In this document: positions 8,652 through 16,700 of the stretch, piece by piece
How positions within the stretch are numbered: position 1 is the first letter of the stretch
Layout: the number at the start of each line of letters is the position of its first letter
Source: Rarobacter faecitabidus
GTDB lineage: Bacteria > Actinomycetota > Actinomycetes > Actinomycetales > Cellulomonadaceae
Direction of reading: 5' to 3'
Length of the DNA: 64,000 nucleotides
Assembly: GCF_006716265.1 (NCBI RefSeq)
Contig: NZ_VFOS01000001.1
Location: 930,001-994,000 of the forward strand
Made by a program: the position numbers and the translations under genes
The notes under the pieces: generated by a model
Seen by the model: the letters and a program-made list of their open reading frames with translations, nothing else
What the model was told of the DNA's origin: nothing
Database searches by the model: none

Positions 8652-9031
8652 GCATCGCAATCACGGAGAAGATCGGAATACGGGTCTGCACGGTGCAGGA
8701 CCTGGAGGTGGAGCGCGGGCGTGCCGCACTGCTGGGCGACGAGCAGGTCGCGCTCTTTCTGCTCGCTGACGGCAGCGTGCACGCCGTATCGAACCTCGAT
8801 CCCTACAGCGGGGCCAACGTGATCTCGCGGGGGATCGTCGGATCGCGGGGTGACGCCCCCACCATCGCCTCCCCACTGCATAAGCAGATTTTCGACCTGC
8901 GTACTGGGGCGTGCCTTGAAACCCAGGGAAAGCCCGCCCTGGCGCTCTCGGTCTGGCGAGTGTGCCGCTACGGCGATGTGATTCATCTGCTTCCCGCCGC
9001 GTCGTCCATGGGTTCGAGCGCGGCCGCATGA
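8648..9031 (+). CDS. nirD: Assimilatory nitrite reductase, small subunit
   Basis: The 127-residue protein is the Rieske-fold small subunit that partners NirB. The segments RAALLGDEQVALFLLADGSV and SPLHKQIFDLRTG match the NirD family. The canonical Rieske Cys-x-His pairs are absent, which is normal for NirD, so it probably binds no iron-sulfur cluster. The ATG overlaps the nirB stop (ATGA), indicating coupled translation. The final 15 residues (ASSMGSSAAA) are low in complexity. Confidence 0.92.
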   Translation: MSIAITEKIGIRVCTVQDLEVERGRAALLGDEQVALFLLADGSVHAVSNLDPYSGANVISRGIVGSRGDAPTIASPLHKQIFDLRTGACLETQGKPALALSVWRVCRYGDVIHLLPAASSMGSSAAA

Positions 9032-9077
9032 CGACACGACCGTGGGCAAGCGCCCGGCCAATGGGAGAATTCTGTAC

Positions 9078-10211
9078 GTGACAACGCGAAAGCTTCTCGA
9101 TGCGGCGCTGGCCGGCTGCACCATCGTCGTAGCGGCGGATCGCCGCGCCGGCGATCTGGCCAGCGCGCTGGAGCGGCACGGCGCGCAGGTCTACCGCGCG
9201 CCGGCGCTGACTATCGTGCCGAGCCCCGACGACGAGGAATTGCAGCGCCGCACCCGGGAACTGATCGATTCGCCGCCGGACATCGTGCTCGTCACCACGG
9301 GCGTCGGCTTTCGCGGGTGGATGGAGGCCGCCGACGAGAACGACCTGTCCGGCTCGCTGCACGATGCGCTCTGCGCGAGCCAGTTCATTGCCCGCGGACC
9401 CAAGGCGCGCGGGGCGATACAACAGGCAGGGTTCACGGCCGATTGGGTGGCGGAGTCCGAGACCGCCGCCGAGGTGGGTGAGTACCTCCTTAGCACGAGA
9501 CTCGACGACAAGCGGATCGCCATCCAGCACCACGGCGCTGGCGCCGACGATCTGGATCACCTCCTTGCGGAGCGAGGCGCCGACGTGGTGAGCCTTACGG
9601 TGTACCGCTGGGGACCGCCGCCAGATCAGGACATTGTGAAGCGCTCCGTGGCGCAGGCGGCGTGCGGCGAGGTCGACGCCGTCGTCTTCACATCCGCGCC
9701 GGGGGCCTCGGAGTGGCTCAAGGCTGCGCACGATGGTGACTCGCTAGACAAGATCCGCAGTCGCGCCGCGAGTGGGCGGCTGCTGCTCGCCGCCGTGGGG
9801 CCCATCACGGCCAAGCCCCTGCAACGGGCGCGCCTGCGTACGACAATCGCTGAACGGGGCCGACTTGGCTCACTGGTGCCCACCGTCACGGGGTACTTCG
9901 GTGCGTCGGGTGACGTGCCGACGTTGCGAACCGAGGCGGGCGACATCTCGTTGCGCAGTGGCGGCGTGGTGCTGAACGGGGCGTTCATCCCACTCTCGCG
10001 GGCGGGTGCGAGCCTGCTCGGCGCGCTGTTCGACGCCAACGGACGAGTCCTTTCCCGCGACGAGCTCGCCCCGGCCCTGCCACGCGCCGGTCAGAACAGC
10101 CACGCCGTGGAGGTTGCTGTCGCTCGCGTCCGTGAGGCGCTGGGACATGCTGACATCGTCAAAACGGTCGTGAAGCGGGGATACCGGCTCGCAGTGGAGG
10201 TCGAAGAATGA
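9078..10211 (+). CDS. nnaR: HemD-like domain fused to a winged-helix regulator (NnaR-type)
   Basis: The 377-residue protein has an N-terminal uroporphyrinogen-III synthase (HemD) fold (about 5-255, with VFTSAPGASEWLKAA). A C-terminal OmpR/PhoB-type winged helix follows (about 275-375), with LSRAGASLLGALFDANGRVL and VVKRGYRLAVE. This fusion is the architecture of NnaR, which in Streptomyces and Mycobacterium activates nitrate/nitrite assimilation genes together with GlnR. Its place between nirBD and the siroheme chelatase gene supports that name. Whether the HemD half still makes uroporphyrinogen III or only senses a pathway intermediate is unknown. I prefer the GTG at 9078 with GGGAG upstream; a GTG at 9042 would add 12 residues. 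Confidence 0.85.
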   Translation: MTTRKLLDAALAGCTIVVAADRRAGDLASALERHGAQVYRAPALTIVPSPDDEELQRRTRELIDSPPDIVLVTTGVGFRGWMEAADENDLSGSLHDALCASQFIARGPKARGAIQQAGFTADWVAESETAAEVGEYLLSTRLDDKRIAIQHHGAGADDLDHLLAERGADVVSLTVYRWGPPPDQDIVKRSVAQAACGEVDAVVFTSAPGASEWLKAAHDGDSLDKIRSRAASGRLLLAAVGPITAKPLQRARLRTTIAERGRLGSLVPTVTGYFGASGDVPTLRTEAGDISLRSGGVVLNGAFIPLSRAGASLLGALFDANGRVLSRDELAPALPRAGQNSHAVEVAVARVREALGHADIVKTVVKRGYRLAVEVEE

Positions 10212-10897
10212 CAGCGCTCATCGCGTGCTCGCACGGCACGAACGACGAGGAGGGGCGCATCGCGATTCGCGCGCTCGTCGAGCAAGCGCGGGCCGCACTG
10301 CCGGGCACCCAGATCGCTCAGGCCTTCGTGGACGTCGAATCGCCGGATCTCGTGGATGTCCTGAAGGACGTCACCGCGAAGCAGGGCGCAGTCGTGGTAC
10401 CGCTGCTGTTGTCCACGGGATATCACACCAACGTCGACATCACTCGGGCCGTCGCCGCGCACCATCGCGCATCGCAGGCTCCGCCGCTCGGTACTCATCC
10501 CCTCGTTGCGGAGGTCGTGCTGGATAGGCTACTGGCCGCCCTACCCGAAGGCTGGCGGCGGGGCGACCATGTCGTGCTCGCGGCTGCTGGTTCCAGCAAC
10601 CCCGCCGCTGTGGCCGATGTCGAGGTAGTGGCCGACAGGCTGCGGCAGGCCGTGCCGGTCCCCGTGACGATCGGTTACGCATCCGCCAACACACCGAGGA
10701 TCGCGGAGGCAGTGACAGCCGCGCGCGGCAACGGCGCCGAGCGTGTCATCGTGGCGAGCTACGTGCTGGCACCTGGTTACTTCGCCGGGCTGGTCAGGCA
10801 GGCGGGCGGGGACGTCGTATCGCTCCCGCTGGCGCCCGATGAGCGGCTTGCTGCGGTCATTGCCGATCGCTTCACGACCGTCCTGCGCAGTCGCTGA
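10208..10897 (+). CDS. cbiX: Sirohydrochlorin chelatase (CbiX/SirB family)
   Basis: The 229-residue protein has two CbiX half-domains. The first begins ALIACSHGTND, whose histidine is a metal ligand, and includes PLLLSTGYHTNVDI with a second conserved histidine. The second half contains VLAAAGSSNPAAVADVE and YVLAPGYFAGLV, in which the metal-binding histidines are replaced, as in single-site long forms. It probably inserts Fe2+ into sirohydrochlorin to make the siroheme needed by NirB. The ATG overlaps the nnaR stop (ATGA), completing a four-gene nirB-nirD-nnaR-cbiX operon. Confidence 0.88.
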   Translation: MTALIACSHGTNDEEGRIAIRALVEQARAALPGTQIAQAFVDVESPDLVDVLKDVTAKQGAVVVPLLLSTGYHTNVDITRAVAAHHRASQAPPLGTHPLVAEVVLDRLLAALPEGWRRGDHVVLAAAGSSNPAAVADVEVVADRLRQAVPVPVTIGYASANTPRIAEAVTAARGNGAERVIVASYVLAPGYFAGLVRQAGGDVVSLPLAPDERLAAVIADRFTTVLRSR

Positions 10898-11033
10898 TTC
10901 CCGGCGAGATCGGGGCCCGTCGGGTTTCCGGTGACCGGGCGGGCACCGCCGGGTGGAGATGTGCGCCATTTGCACTACGAGTCATCCTCGCCGCATCCAC
11001 TTCGCATCCACGCGGCCCGCTCGCGGCTCCCAC

Positions 11034-11073
11034 GACTGTGGCCGGTCGAGCGTCTGCTCGACCGGCCACAGTC
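11034..11073. terminator. Bidirectional hairpin terminator, cbiX/nirC
   Basis: A perfect 17-bp stem (11034-11050 with 11057-11073) closes a 6-nt loop CGTCTG. It lies between the convergent cbiX and nitrite-transporter genes, 17 nt from the latter's stop codon, so it can end both transcripts. Confidence 0.85.
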
Positions 11074-11090
11074 AGCCGCTGGCGGCTTGC

Positions 11091-12005
11091 TCAGGCGACG
11101 GGCACCGGTTCCCTGTCGCGTGCCGGGACCTCATTGATGTCCTCGGCGATCTGGGCCACCTGGGTATCGCGGGCGGCGGCCAGCATCGCTTCCTTCTTCG
11201 CCGCGCGGCGCTTGGCGGGCGGCCCGTAGGTGAAGTACAGCGGCAGGCCGGCGAACACCAGTCCGCCGACCAAGTTCCCGACCACGGTGGGGATCTCGTT
11301 CCAGAGCAGGTAGTCCCACAGCGTGAAATCGGCACCGAGGAGGAGTCCCGAGGGGAACAGGAACATGTTGACGATCGAGTGCTCGAAGCCCATGTAGAAG
11401 AAGAGCATGATTGGTAGCCACATGGCGACGATTTTGCCCAGCACGTTCTTCGACATGAAGGCGCCGATCACCCCGGTCGAGACCATCCAGTTGCACAGGA
11501 CGCCACGGATGAACAGCGTCAGCATGCCGCCTGCGCCGTGCTCTGCGTATCCGACCGTGCGACCGTGACCGATTTCGCCGATCGCGTGGCCCACAGCGCT
11601 CGGCTCGGTCGAAAAGCCGTAGGTGAAGTAGATGGCCATAAGCACTGCCACCGTGAACGCGCCGGCGAAGTTACCTACGAAGACCAACCCCCAGTTGCGC
11701 CCTAGCGCCTTCCTGGTCGCGCCGGGACGCCTGTCCAGGAGCGCGAGAGGTCCGAGGGTGAACACGCCCGTCAGCAGGTCGTACCCCAGCAGATAGAGCA
11801 GGACGAAGCCGACGGGGAAGAGCACGGCGCCGAGCAACGGCTGACCGGTATTGGTGGACACGGTGACCGCGAATGCCGCGGCCAGGGTCAGCAGTGCGCC
11901 GCCCATGTAGGAGCGGATCAGGATGTCTTTGGTGGACAGTTGGAGCTTGTAGGCACCCGCATCGACAAGACGGGTGACTAGTTTGGCGGGTTTGACGTAA
12001 GACAC
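11091..12005 (-). CDS. nirC: Formate/nitrite transporter (FocA/NirC family)
   Basis: The 304-residue membrane protein has about six hydrophobic spans and FNT signatures such as GYDLLTGVF, RGVLCNWMVSTG and MGFEHSIVNMFLFP; the last holds the conserved pore histidine. FNT channels form pentamers that pass formate, nitrite or hydrosulfide. Convergence with nirBD makes nitrite the likely substrate. The start at GTG 12005 was chosen because GGGAGG lies 7 nt upstream; a GTG at 12047 would add 14 residues. The cytoplasmic C-terminal tail of about 45 residues is charged and Ala-rich. Confidence 0.88.
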   Translation of the reverse strand: MSYVKPAKLVTRLVDAGAYKLQLSTKDILIRSYMGGALLTLAAAFAVTVSTNTGQPLLGAVLFPVGFVLLYLLGYDLLTGVFTLGPLALLDRRPGATRKALGRNWGLVFVGNFAGAFTVAVLMAIYFTYGFSTEPSAVGHAIGEIGHGRTVGYAEHGAGGMLTLFIRGVLCNWMVSTGVIGAFMSKNVLGKIVAMWLPIMLFFYMGFEHSIVNMFLFPSGLLLGADFTLWDYLLWNEIPTVVGNLVGGLVFAGLPLYFTYGPPAKRRAAKKEAMLAAARDTQVAQIAEDINEVPARDREPVPVA

Positions 12006-12313
12006 AGGGCAACCTCCCAGATGCGATGAAAAGCGCTGATCTGACACGAGAGCACAGATGCTGCGCTCGAATTAAGCGTCGCAATGGGGCATTTCGGACG
12101 TTGGCCCGATGCGTTACGCCTCTGGAGCGATTCGCTCACTTCGTCGAGTCGCGAAAGTGAGTCGCCGAACGCGGCGGGCGGTGATGGAGCGTCGCCGTCG
12201 AGTCCGGCAATCCGGCTCGGAGCGCGGCGGAGAACTCGTCCTCATATCGCCAGCACTATGCTGAGAACACGCTGGTGCGCACCGCAGCCCAGGGAACGCC
12301 GAGGGGAGTGCAC
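12006..12313. other. Divergent intergenic region, nirC/DUF1304
   Basis: The 308-bp gap holds no convincing gene. Near the nirC side it carries TAAGCGTCGCAATGG (12073-12087), whose parts TCGCAATGG and, inverted, ACGCTTA also occur in front of nirB. An imperfect hairpin, CTCACTT (12135-12141) with AAGTGAG (12155-12161), lies near the middle. TATGCT (12257-12262) is a possible -10 box for the DUF1304 gene. Confidence 0.5.
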
Positions 12314-12700
12314 ATGATCGCAATCGGACTTATTCTGGTGAGCCTCGCAGCGCTGATTCACGTCTACATCTTCTATCTCGAGGCCTTCGCGTGGACCACC
12401 GAGCGCGGCCGGCGGACCTTCGGGCTTACGCCGGACGAGGCCTCCGCCACGAAGGAACTGGCGTTCAACCAGGGCTTCTACAACCTGTTCCTCGCCGTCA
12501 TCGTGCTGACAGGCGTGGGACTGGTGGCTGGCGGATTGCAGACGATCGGTATCGCGCTGGCGCTTGCCGGAGCTGGAAGCATGGTGGCCGCCGCCGCGGT
12601 ACTAGTGCTGTCGAGTCCGTCCAAGGCGGGAGCGGCAATGATTCAAGGCGTGACGCCGCTGCTCGGTGTGATCCAGCTCGTGATCGTGCTCGCGATCTAA
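12314..12700 (+). CDS. DUF1304 family membrane protein
   Basis: The 128-residue protein has four predicted membrane spans with short loops. The segments FYLEAFAWTTERGRRTFGL and KELAFNQGFYNLFLA are characteristic of the DUF1304 family of small bacterial membrane proteins. Its function is unknown. The ATG at 12314 has GAGGGGAG upstream; an in-frame GTG two codons earlier is less likely. A hairpin terminator follows the gene. Confidence 0.8.
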   Translation: MIAIGLILVSLAALIHVYIFYLEAFAWTTERGRRTFGLTPDEASATKELAFNQGFYNLFLAVIVLTGVGLVAGGLQTIGIALALAGAGSMVAAAAVLVLSSPSKAGAAMIQGVTPLLGVIQLVIVLAI

Positions 12701-12745
12701 GGGCTGGGCGATCGATTGGGAATTGCAGGTTTCGAACGCGCGCGC

Positions 12746-12780
12746 GGCGGCGCGTGGGCGATGAAGTCCCACGCGCCGCC
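12746..12780. terminator. Hairpin terminator after the DUF1304 gene
   Basis: A 13-bp perfect stem (12746-12758 with 12768-12780) has a 9-nt loop CGATGAAGT. It sits between the DUF1304 gene and a small convergent reading frame, so it may serve both. Confidence 0.75.
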
Positions 12781-12807
12781 TCGCGGCTTTCCGCTCGGAG
12801 GATCGTA

Positions 12808-12945
12808 CTAGGCGGCGGGCAGGGCCTCCACCGACTTCTTCAGCGTGAGAGCGCGGCCGATCTGAATCGCGCCGAGAACCACGAGCGACACACCGACCAG
12901 CCACCACAGCAGGACTGCGCTCCAGATGGGCGACAGGATGATCAC
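12808..12945 (-). CDS. Possible 45-residue single-span membrane protein
   Basis: A short frame with a GTG start encodes one strongly hydrophobic segment (including AVLLWWLVGVSLVVLGAIQI) followed by a basic stretch RALTLKKS and the tail VEALPAA. Its stop codon faces the terminator at 12746-12780, which is where the end of a real convergent gene would be. I see no good Shine-Dalgarno sequence; GAAGGG lies about 20 nt upstream of the GTG. It may be a genuine small membrane protein, but the evidence is composition and position only. Confidence 0.4.
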   Translation of the reverse strand: MIILSPIWSAVLLWWLVGVSLVVLGAIQIGRALTLKKSVEALPAA

Positions 12946-13065
12946 AATTCGGCTTGGTCGCGCGCCCTTCGGTGATCGCGCCTATCTTCGAAGAAGATGC
13001 AGAGCGCATCGCGAACCGGCGGTGCCAGGGACTTGACCGGCGCCGCCGAGTCAGGAGATAACCAC

Positions 13066-14181
13066 GTGAGCCAAGAGTCGAGCAGCATTCATCGAAGTTT
13101 TGGGGTCGAGGAGGAGTATCTCCTGCTCGACGGGAGAACCGGCGAGCCCGTCAACCGGGCCGCGGAGATCATTCGCGCTGCGCCGGAGATGCGAACGGAT
13201 GCCGAACGGGAGTTCTTCTCCAGCCAGATCGAGACCGCGACGCCGGTGTGCACGTCGTCGGCGACCGCGCTTGAGTACCTCACCTCCTTCCGTCAGCGAG
13301 CGGCTGCCGTCGCGGCGGAGTTCGGAACGATCGTGGCTGGAACCGGTCTTCCCCCGGTCGGCGGGGACATCGTTGGGACGGTAACGCCGCGCGACCGATA
13401 CCGGGCCATAAGCGAGTTGCTGAGGGGAGCCGGGGCGCATCAGTACTCGACCGGAACGCACGTCCACGTGGCCGTGCCGTCGCGGGATCTGGGGGTGCGG
13501 GTCATCAGTTCGCTCGCACGGTGGGCGCCCGTGCTCGTAGGAATGACGGCCAACTCGCCGTTGTGGCTCGGTGAGGATTCGGGTTTCGCGAGCTGGCGGC
13601 ACATCATCGGCCTGTCTTGGCCCGCGCCCGGTTACCCGCCTTCCTTCGACACGTCGCACGACTACGACGAGGCGCTCGATGCGCTGGCACACGGCGGTGT
13701 CATCGTGGATAGGGCGATGCTTACCTGGGCGTGCCGGCTCTCCGAGCGATTCCCGACAGTCGAGCTTCGCCTCGCCGACGCCCAGTTGAGGGCGGCCGAC
13801 GCGGTGGACTTCGCGCTCATCGTCCGCGCGCTCGTGGAGCGATCGCTTGTCGACCTGGAGGACGGGCGCGAATCCGGGGTGGCGCGCACAGCCATCACGA
13901 ACGCGGGAATGTGGATCGCGGCGCGGGACGGGATCTCGGGCACGATCTTGAATCCCGTCAGTGGCGCGGCGCTACCTGCGGCGGAGATGATCGCCGAGCT
14001 CGTGGCGTACATCGAGCCGCAACTCGAATATTCGGGGGACCTGGAACGGGTTCGCGCCTACGTCGCGCGGCTTAGCCTCGACGGTGGTCCGGCGAGGCAG
14101 CAGCGCAAGGCGTATAGCGGAAGCCATCACCTGCCCGCGTTGTTGGAGCTTTATCGGGAGGCCGGAACCGAGGCCGCGTGA
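13066..14181 (+). CDS. ybdK: Carboxylate-amine ligase, YbdK/GCS2 family
   Basis: The 371-residue protein begins with SFGVEEEYLLLD, the acidic metal-binding motif of the glutamate-cysteine ligase family 2. STGTHVHVAVP and VELRLADAQLRAADAV carry further conserved active-site residues, and the C-terminal GPARQQRKAY motif is present. Family members join glutamate to cysteine or a similar amine with ATP. In actinobacteria the physiological product is uncertain, because mycothiol replaces glutathione. The GTG start has AGGAG 8 nt upstream. Function beyond the family level is inference. Confidence 0.85.
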   Translation: MSQESSSIHRSFGVEEEYLLLDGRTGEPVNRAAEIIRAAPEMRTDAEREFFSSQIETATPVCTSSATALEYLTSFRQRAAAVAAEFGTIVAGTGLPPVGGDIVGTVTPRDRYRAISELLRGAGAHQYSTGTHVHVAVPSRDLGVRVISSLARWAPVLVGMTANSPLWLGEDSGFASWRHIIGLSWPAPGYPPSFDTSHDYDEALDALAHGGVIVDRAMLTWACRLSERFPTVELRLADAQLRAADAVDFALIVRALVERSLVDLEDGRESGVARTAITNAGMWIAARDGISGTILNPVSGAALPAAEMIAELVAYIEPQLEYSGDLERVRAYVARLSLDGGPARQQRKAYSGSHHLPALLELYREAGTEAA

Positions 14182-14332
14182 GGGCAGGTAGAGGTGCCCG
14201 GGACGCGCGCCAGCCAGGCAGAGGCATCTTCTGCGAGTCGCGGGGGAGCGAAGTACGTTGGAATGACCAGACGCCGCGGGTTGGGACGGTAGCCCTCCAG
14301 GAGCACCGCGGCCACGTCCGCAGGGGGTAGTG

Positions 14333-14599
14333 ATGCCGCGCAATCAGACACCGCAACTGAAGGATCCCGAGCTGTACGACCGTCTCCGGGAGGATGGCGC
14401 CTCGGAGGAAAAGGCGGCCCGGATCTCGAACGCCGCCGCGCGCGATGGCCGCTCGAAAGTCGGTCGCAGAGGCGGGCATGCAGAGACCTACGACGATCGC
14501 ACTGTCAAGGAACTGAAGAAGCGAGCAAAGGAACTGGGGATAACCGGCTATTCGAAGTTGAGGAAGTCAGAACTGATCGACAAACTCAGAAATCACTGA
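14333..14599 (+). CDS. Rho N-terminal (SAP-like) domain protein, DUF7218-type
   Basis: The 88-residue basic protein has an N-terminal part (LYDRLREDGASEEKAARISN) common to small actinobacterial proteins of this type. The C-terminal Rho-N motif is TVKELKKRAKELGITGYSKL followed by RKSELIDKLR. The Rho-N fold binds nucleic acid or serves as a docking module. It is far too short to be a Rho factor. AGGGGG lies 5 nt before the ATG at 14333; GTG at 14330 is too close to it. It is probably a small nucleic-acid-binding protein of unknown role. Confidence 0.8.
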   Translation: MPRNQTPQLKDPELYDRLREDGASEEKAARISNAAARDGRSKVGRRGGHAETYDDRTVKELKKRAKELGITGYSKLRKSELIDKLRNH

Positions 14600-14606
14600 C
14601 CGATCG

Positions 14607-14849
14607 TTGGGTATTCGCGGCCAGTCGCGCCTGCGCGAGGACCTGGATCGGCTCGTGGATGCCGGGAAATCGGTCATCGTGATCGAGCACCACCAGGCGG
14701 TCATGGCGCACGCGGACTGGATCGTCGACCTCGGCCCCGGGGCTGGTTCGGAAGGCGGACGGATCGTGTTCACGGGTACCCCGGCCGAGCTGGTGGCGGC
14801 ACGCTCGACCCTCACGGGCCGCCACCTGGCGCAGTACGTGGGCGCCTAG
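14607..14849 (+). pseudogene. C-terminal remnant of a UvrA-like ABC ATPase
   Basis: The 80-codon frame ends with residues that match the last about 70 residues of UvrA-type proteins: RLVDAGKSVIVIEHHQAVMA, then ADWIVDLGPGAGSEGG and TGTPAEL. The histidine of the H-loop (IEHH) is kept. Everything upstream is missing: Walker A, zinc fingers, signature and Walker B. The homology stops abruptly after the first few codons, and the start would be a TTG without a clear ribosome-binding site. The pattern fits a deletion that left the tail of a UvrA2-like (drug-resistance type) gene. Its stop overlaps the end of the convergent hydrolase gene by 4 nt. Confidence 0.75.
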
Positions 14850-16621
14850 TTCTCCGAGGGGATCGTGCGCATGAGGTCGACCAGTGCCGATGTGTCGGCG
14901 CTGGTCCACTCGGCCGGTGCCCCTAGGGCTTCGAGCGCGATCGGATACTCCAGGTGGTACGCGTGGCCGTGCCCAATAGGCACGTCGCCGGCCACGAAGA
15001 GGTCGAACGACACCTGCCAGAACGTGACCAGCGGGATCCAGTGCATCGACGTGGAACGATCCGGCCCGGCGGGCTCCGAAAGCCAGTCCGGCTTGTTCCA
15101 GGCGAGATCCGGGCTCCACCACACGACAGCATCTGACGCGTGTTGCGCATAGACCGTGCGCTGCGGCGCCCACTCGTCCTGCAAGCGCCACAGGGTATCC
15201 GCCGGGGTCGTTTGCGTCAGCCAGCGCACCTGGGCGCCATCGTCCAGCACCGGGCTGTACTCCAGCGAGCCCCGGTCGCGCTGGTTGGTCAGATCGCCCC
15301 ACAGGGCGGTGAAGTTCGGCGTGCCCATGAAGAGCGCGCCATCGGTCCGCGCCGCCAGGTCCTGCTGGCCGGAGAACGCGCTCTGCGCCCCGTACGAGCC
15401 GAGGGACAGCCCGTAGACCAGCAGGTAGGGGCGCGAATCCTCATCCAACGACGACCATTTTTCGTACACCGCGTCGAACAGCGCTTTGCCCGCCGCCAGC
15501 GGGGTCTGACGATCAGAGACGAATCCAATCCAGCTCGGAAGGAACGAGTACTGCATGGTCGCGATGGCACTGTTGCCCGCGTGTTGATACTCCAACGCCA
15601 TCGAGAACGACGGGTCTATCCAGCCGGTGCCCGTTGCCGTGGCGACAGCGAGAACCTCGCGGTCCCACGCCCCCGTCCTATCGAGTTCGTCGACGACTTG
15701 GGATGCGAGTTGGTCCGGTGACGCGGCCGATCGAAGTCCGGCGTAGACGCGGATCGGTTCCATCACGGTTCGGTCTTTGAGCGCGGTCGTGGACGACGCG
15801 AACTCCTGCAACTGTTCGAGCGTGGGTCCGCCAGCGACGAAGTTGCGGCCCTGCCGGCCGAGATCGTCCCACTTCACGAGCGAAGCGGGCGAACCGGACC
15901 GCTCGGCCGCCGTCGGCGCGGTCACGCCCTCGTCCGTCGTCGTGTCCACCTGGCCGTACACCGATCGCAGCAGGCTGAGCGTGCCATCCACGATCGCGCC
16001 GTTGACCGTCAGGACGGTGAGCACGGCCACGACCGCGAAGGCGAGCGTGCGCGAGACCGGTAGGGGAACGAAACGGTCGAACACGCCCGTGAGCCAGCGC
16101 ACGATCCAGGCGAGCCCGCGGCCGACCTGGATGAGCAGGACGGTGATGACGAATGCGACGGAGAGCACCATGATGAGGCGTAGCGGGGGACCGCTCTCGA
16201 TTCCGAACAGGGCGCGCAACTGGCGCTGCCAGTACTCGCCGGCAATCAGGGATGCGGGAATGGAAAGCACGGCAAGCGCAAGCACCGCGATCGTGAACCT
16301 GCGTCGCGTCGCGTGACTCCACGTGACCGCAAAGCCGAGTTTCCGGTACAGCCAGGCGCCGACCACGCCAACCGCGTAACCGATCGCCACCGCAATGCCA
16401 GTGAGCAGCGCCTGATACAGGCCGTCGCGAGGGATGAGCGAGGGCGTCTGAGCGAGGCAGAAGAACAGCACCCCGATCAGCAAACCGACGCGGTTGTACT
16501 TGTGCCACTGGCGCGAGATTCCAGTAGAAAGGCGCCGCAGGATGGCTGGGCGATCCGGCTGCCCGGCAGCGGCGGTCCTGCCCGGGGTCGGTTCCGCGCC
16601 AGGCGTTTGCGATTTCGGCAT
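14846..16621 (-). CDS. Membrane-anchored alpha/beta hydrolase (Abhydrolase_9 family)
   Basis: The 591-residue protein has a basic N-terminus and about five membrane spans in the first 250 residues (for example GLLIGVLFFCLAQTPSLIP). A C-terminal alpha/beta-hydrolase domain follows, with the nucleophile elbow YGLSLGSYGAQ (serine near residue 405). LFMGTPNFTALWGDL and VVWWSPDLAW are typical of the family formerly called DUF2319. The substrate is unknown; a lipid or cell-envelope ester is likely, with the catalytic domain attached to the membrane. I set the start at ATG 16621, because a longer frame would run into fmt on the other strand and lacks family sequence. Confidence 0.82.
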   Translation of the reverse strand: MPKSQTPGAEPTPGRTAAAGQPDRPAILRRLSTGISRQWHKYNRVGLLIGVLFFCLAQTPSLIPRDGLYQALLTGIAVAIGYAVGVVGAWLYRKLGFAVTWSHATRRRFTIAVLALAVLSIPASLIAGEYWQRQLRALFGIESGPPLRLIMVLSVAFVITVLLIQVGRGLAWIVRWLTGVFDRFVPLPVSRTLAFAVVAVLTVLTVNGAIVDGTLSLLRSVYGQVDTTTDEGVTAPTAAERSGSPASLVKWDDLGRQGRNFVAGGPTLEQLQEFASSTTALKDRTVMEPIRVYAGLRSAASPDQLASQVVDELDRTGAWDREVLAVATATGTGWIDPSFSMALEYQHAGNSAIATMQYSFLPSWIGFVSDRQTPLAAGKALFDAVYEKWSSLDEDSRPYLLVYGLSLGSYGAQSAFSGQQDLAARTDGALFMGTPNFTALWGDLTNQRDRGSLEYSPVLDDGAQVRWLTQTTPADTLWRLQDEWAPQRTVYAQHASDAVVWWSPDLAWNKPDWLSEPAGPDRSTSMHWIPLVTFWQVSFDLFVAGDVPIGHGHAYHLEYPIALEALGAPAEWTSADTSALVDLMRTIPSEN

Positions 16622-16663
16622 ACCTCGACGATATGCGATGGCCACCCACCGGCGGGGCGCGAG

Positions 16664-16692
16664 TTGGCTAGCGGGCCGGCGCCCACTAGGCT
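16664..16692 (+). promoter_or_regulatory. fmt promoter, probably leaderless
   Basis: TTGGCT (16664-16669), a 17-bp spacer and TAGGCT (16687-16692) form a near-standard promoter. The ATG of fmt begins 9 nt after the -10 box, at the expected transcription start, and there is no Shine-Dalgarno sequence. The mRNA is therefore probably leaderless. Confidence 0.6.
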
Positions 16693-16700
16693 CAAACAAC

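Noticed and set aside
14151-14351. 66-codon minus-strand frame with PRRLVIPTYFAPPRLAE, possibly a gene fragment
   Set aside because: It runs into ybdK and resembles no family clearly enough; it may be a remnant but I cannot support it.
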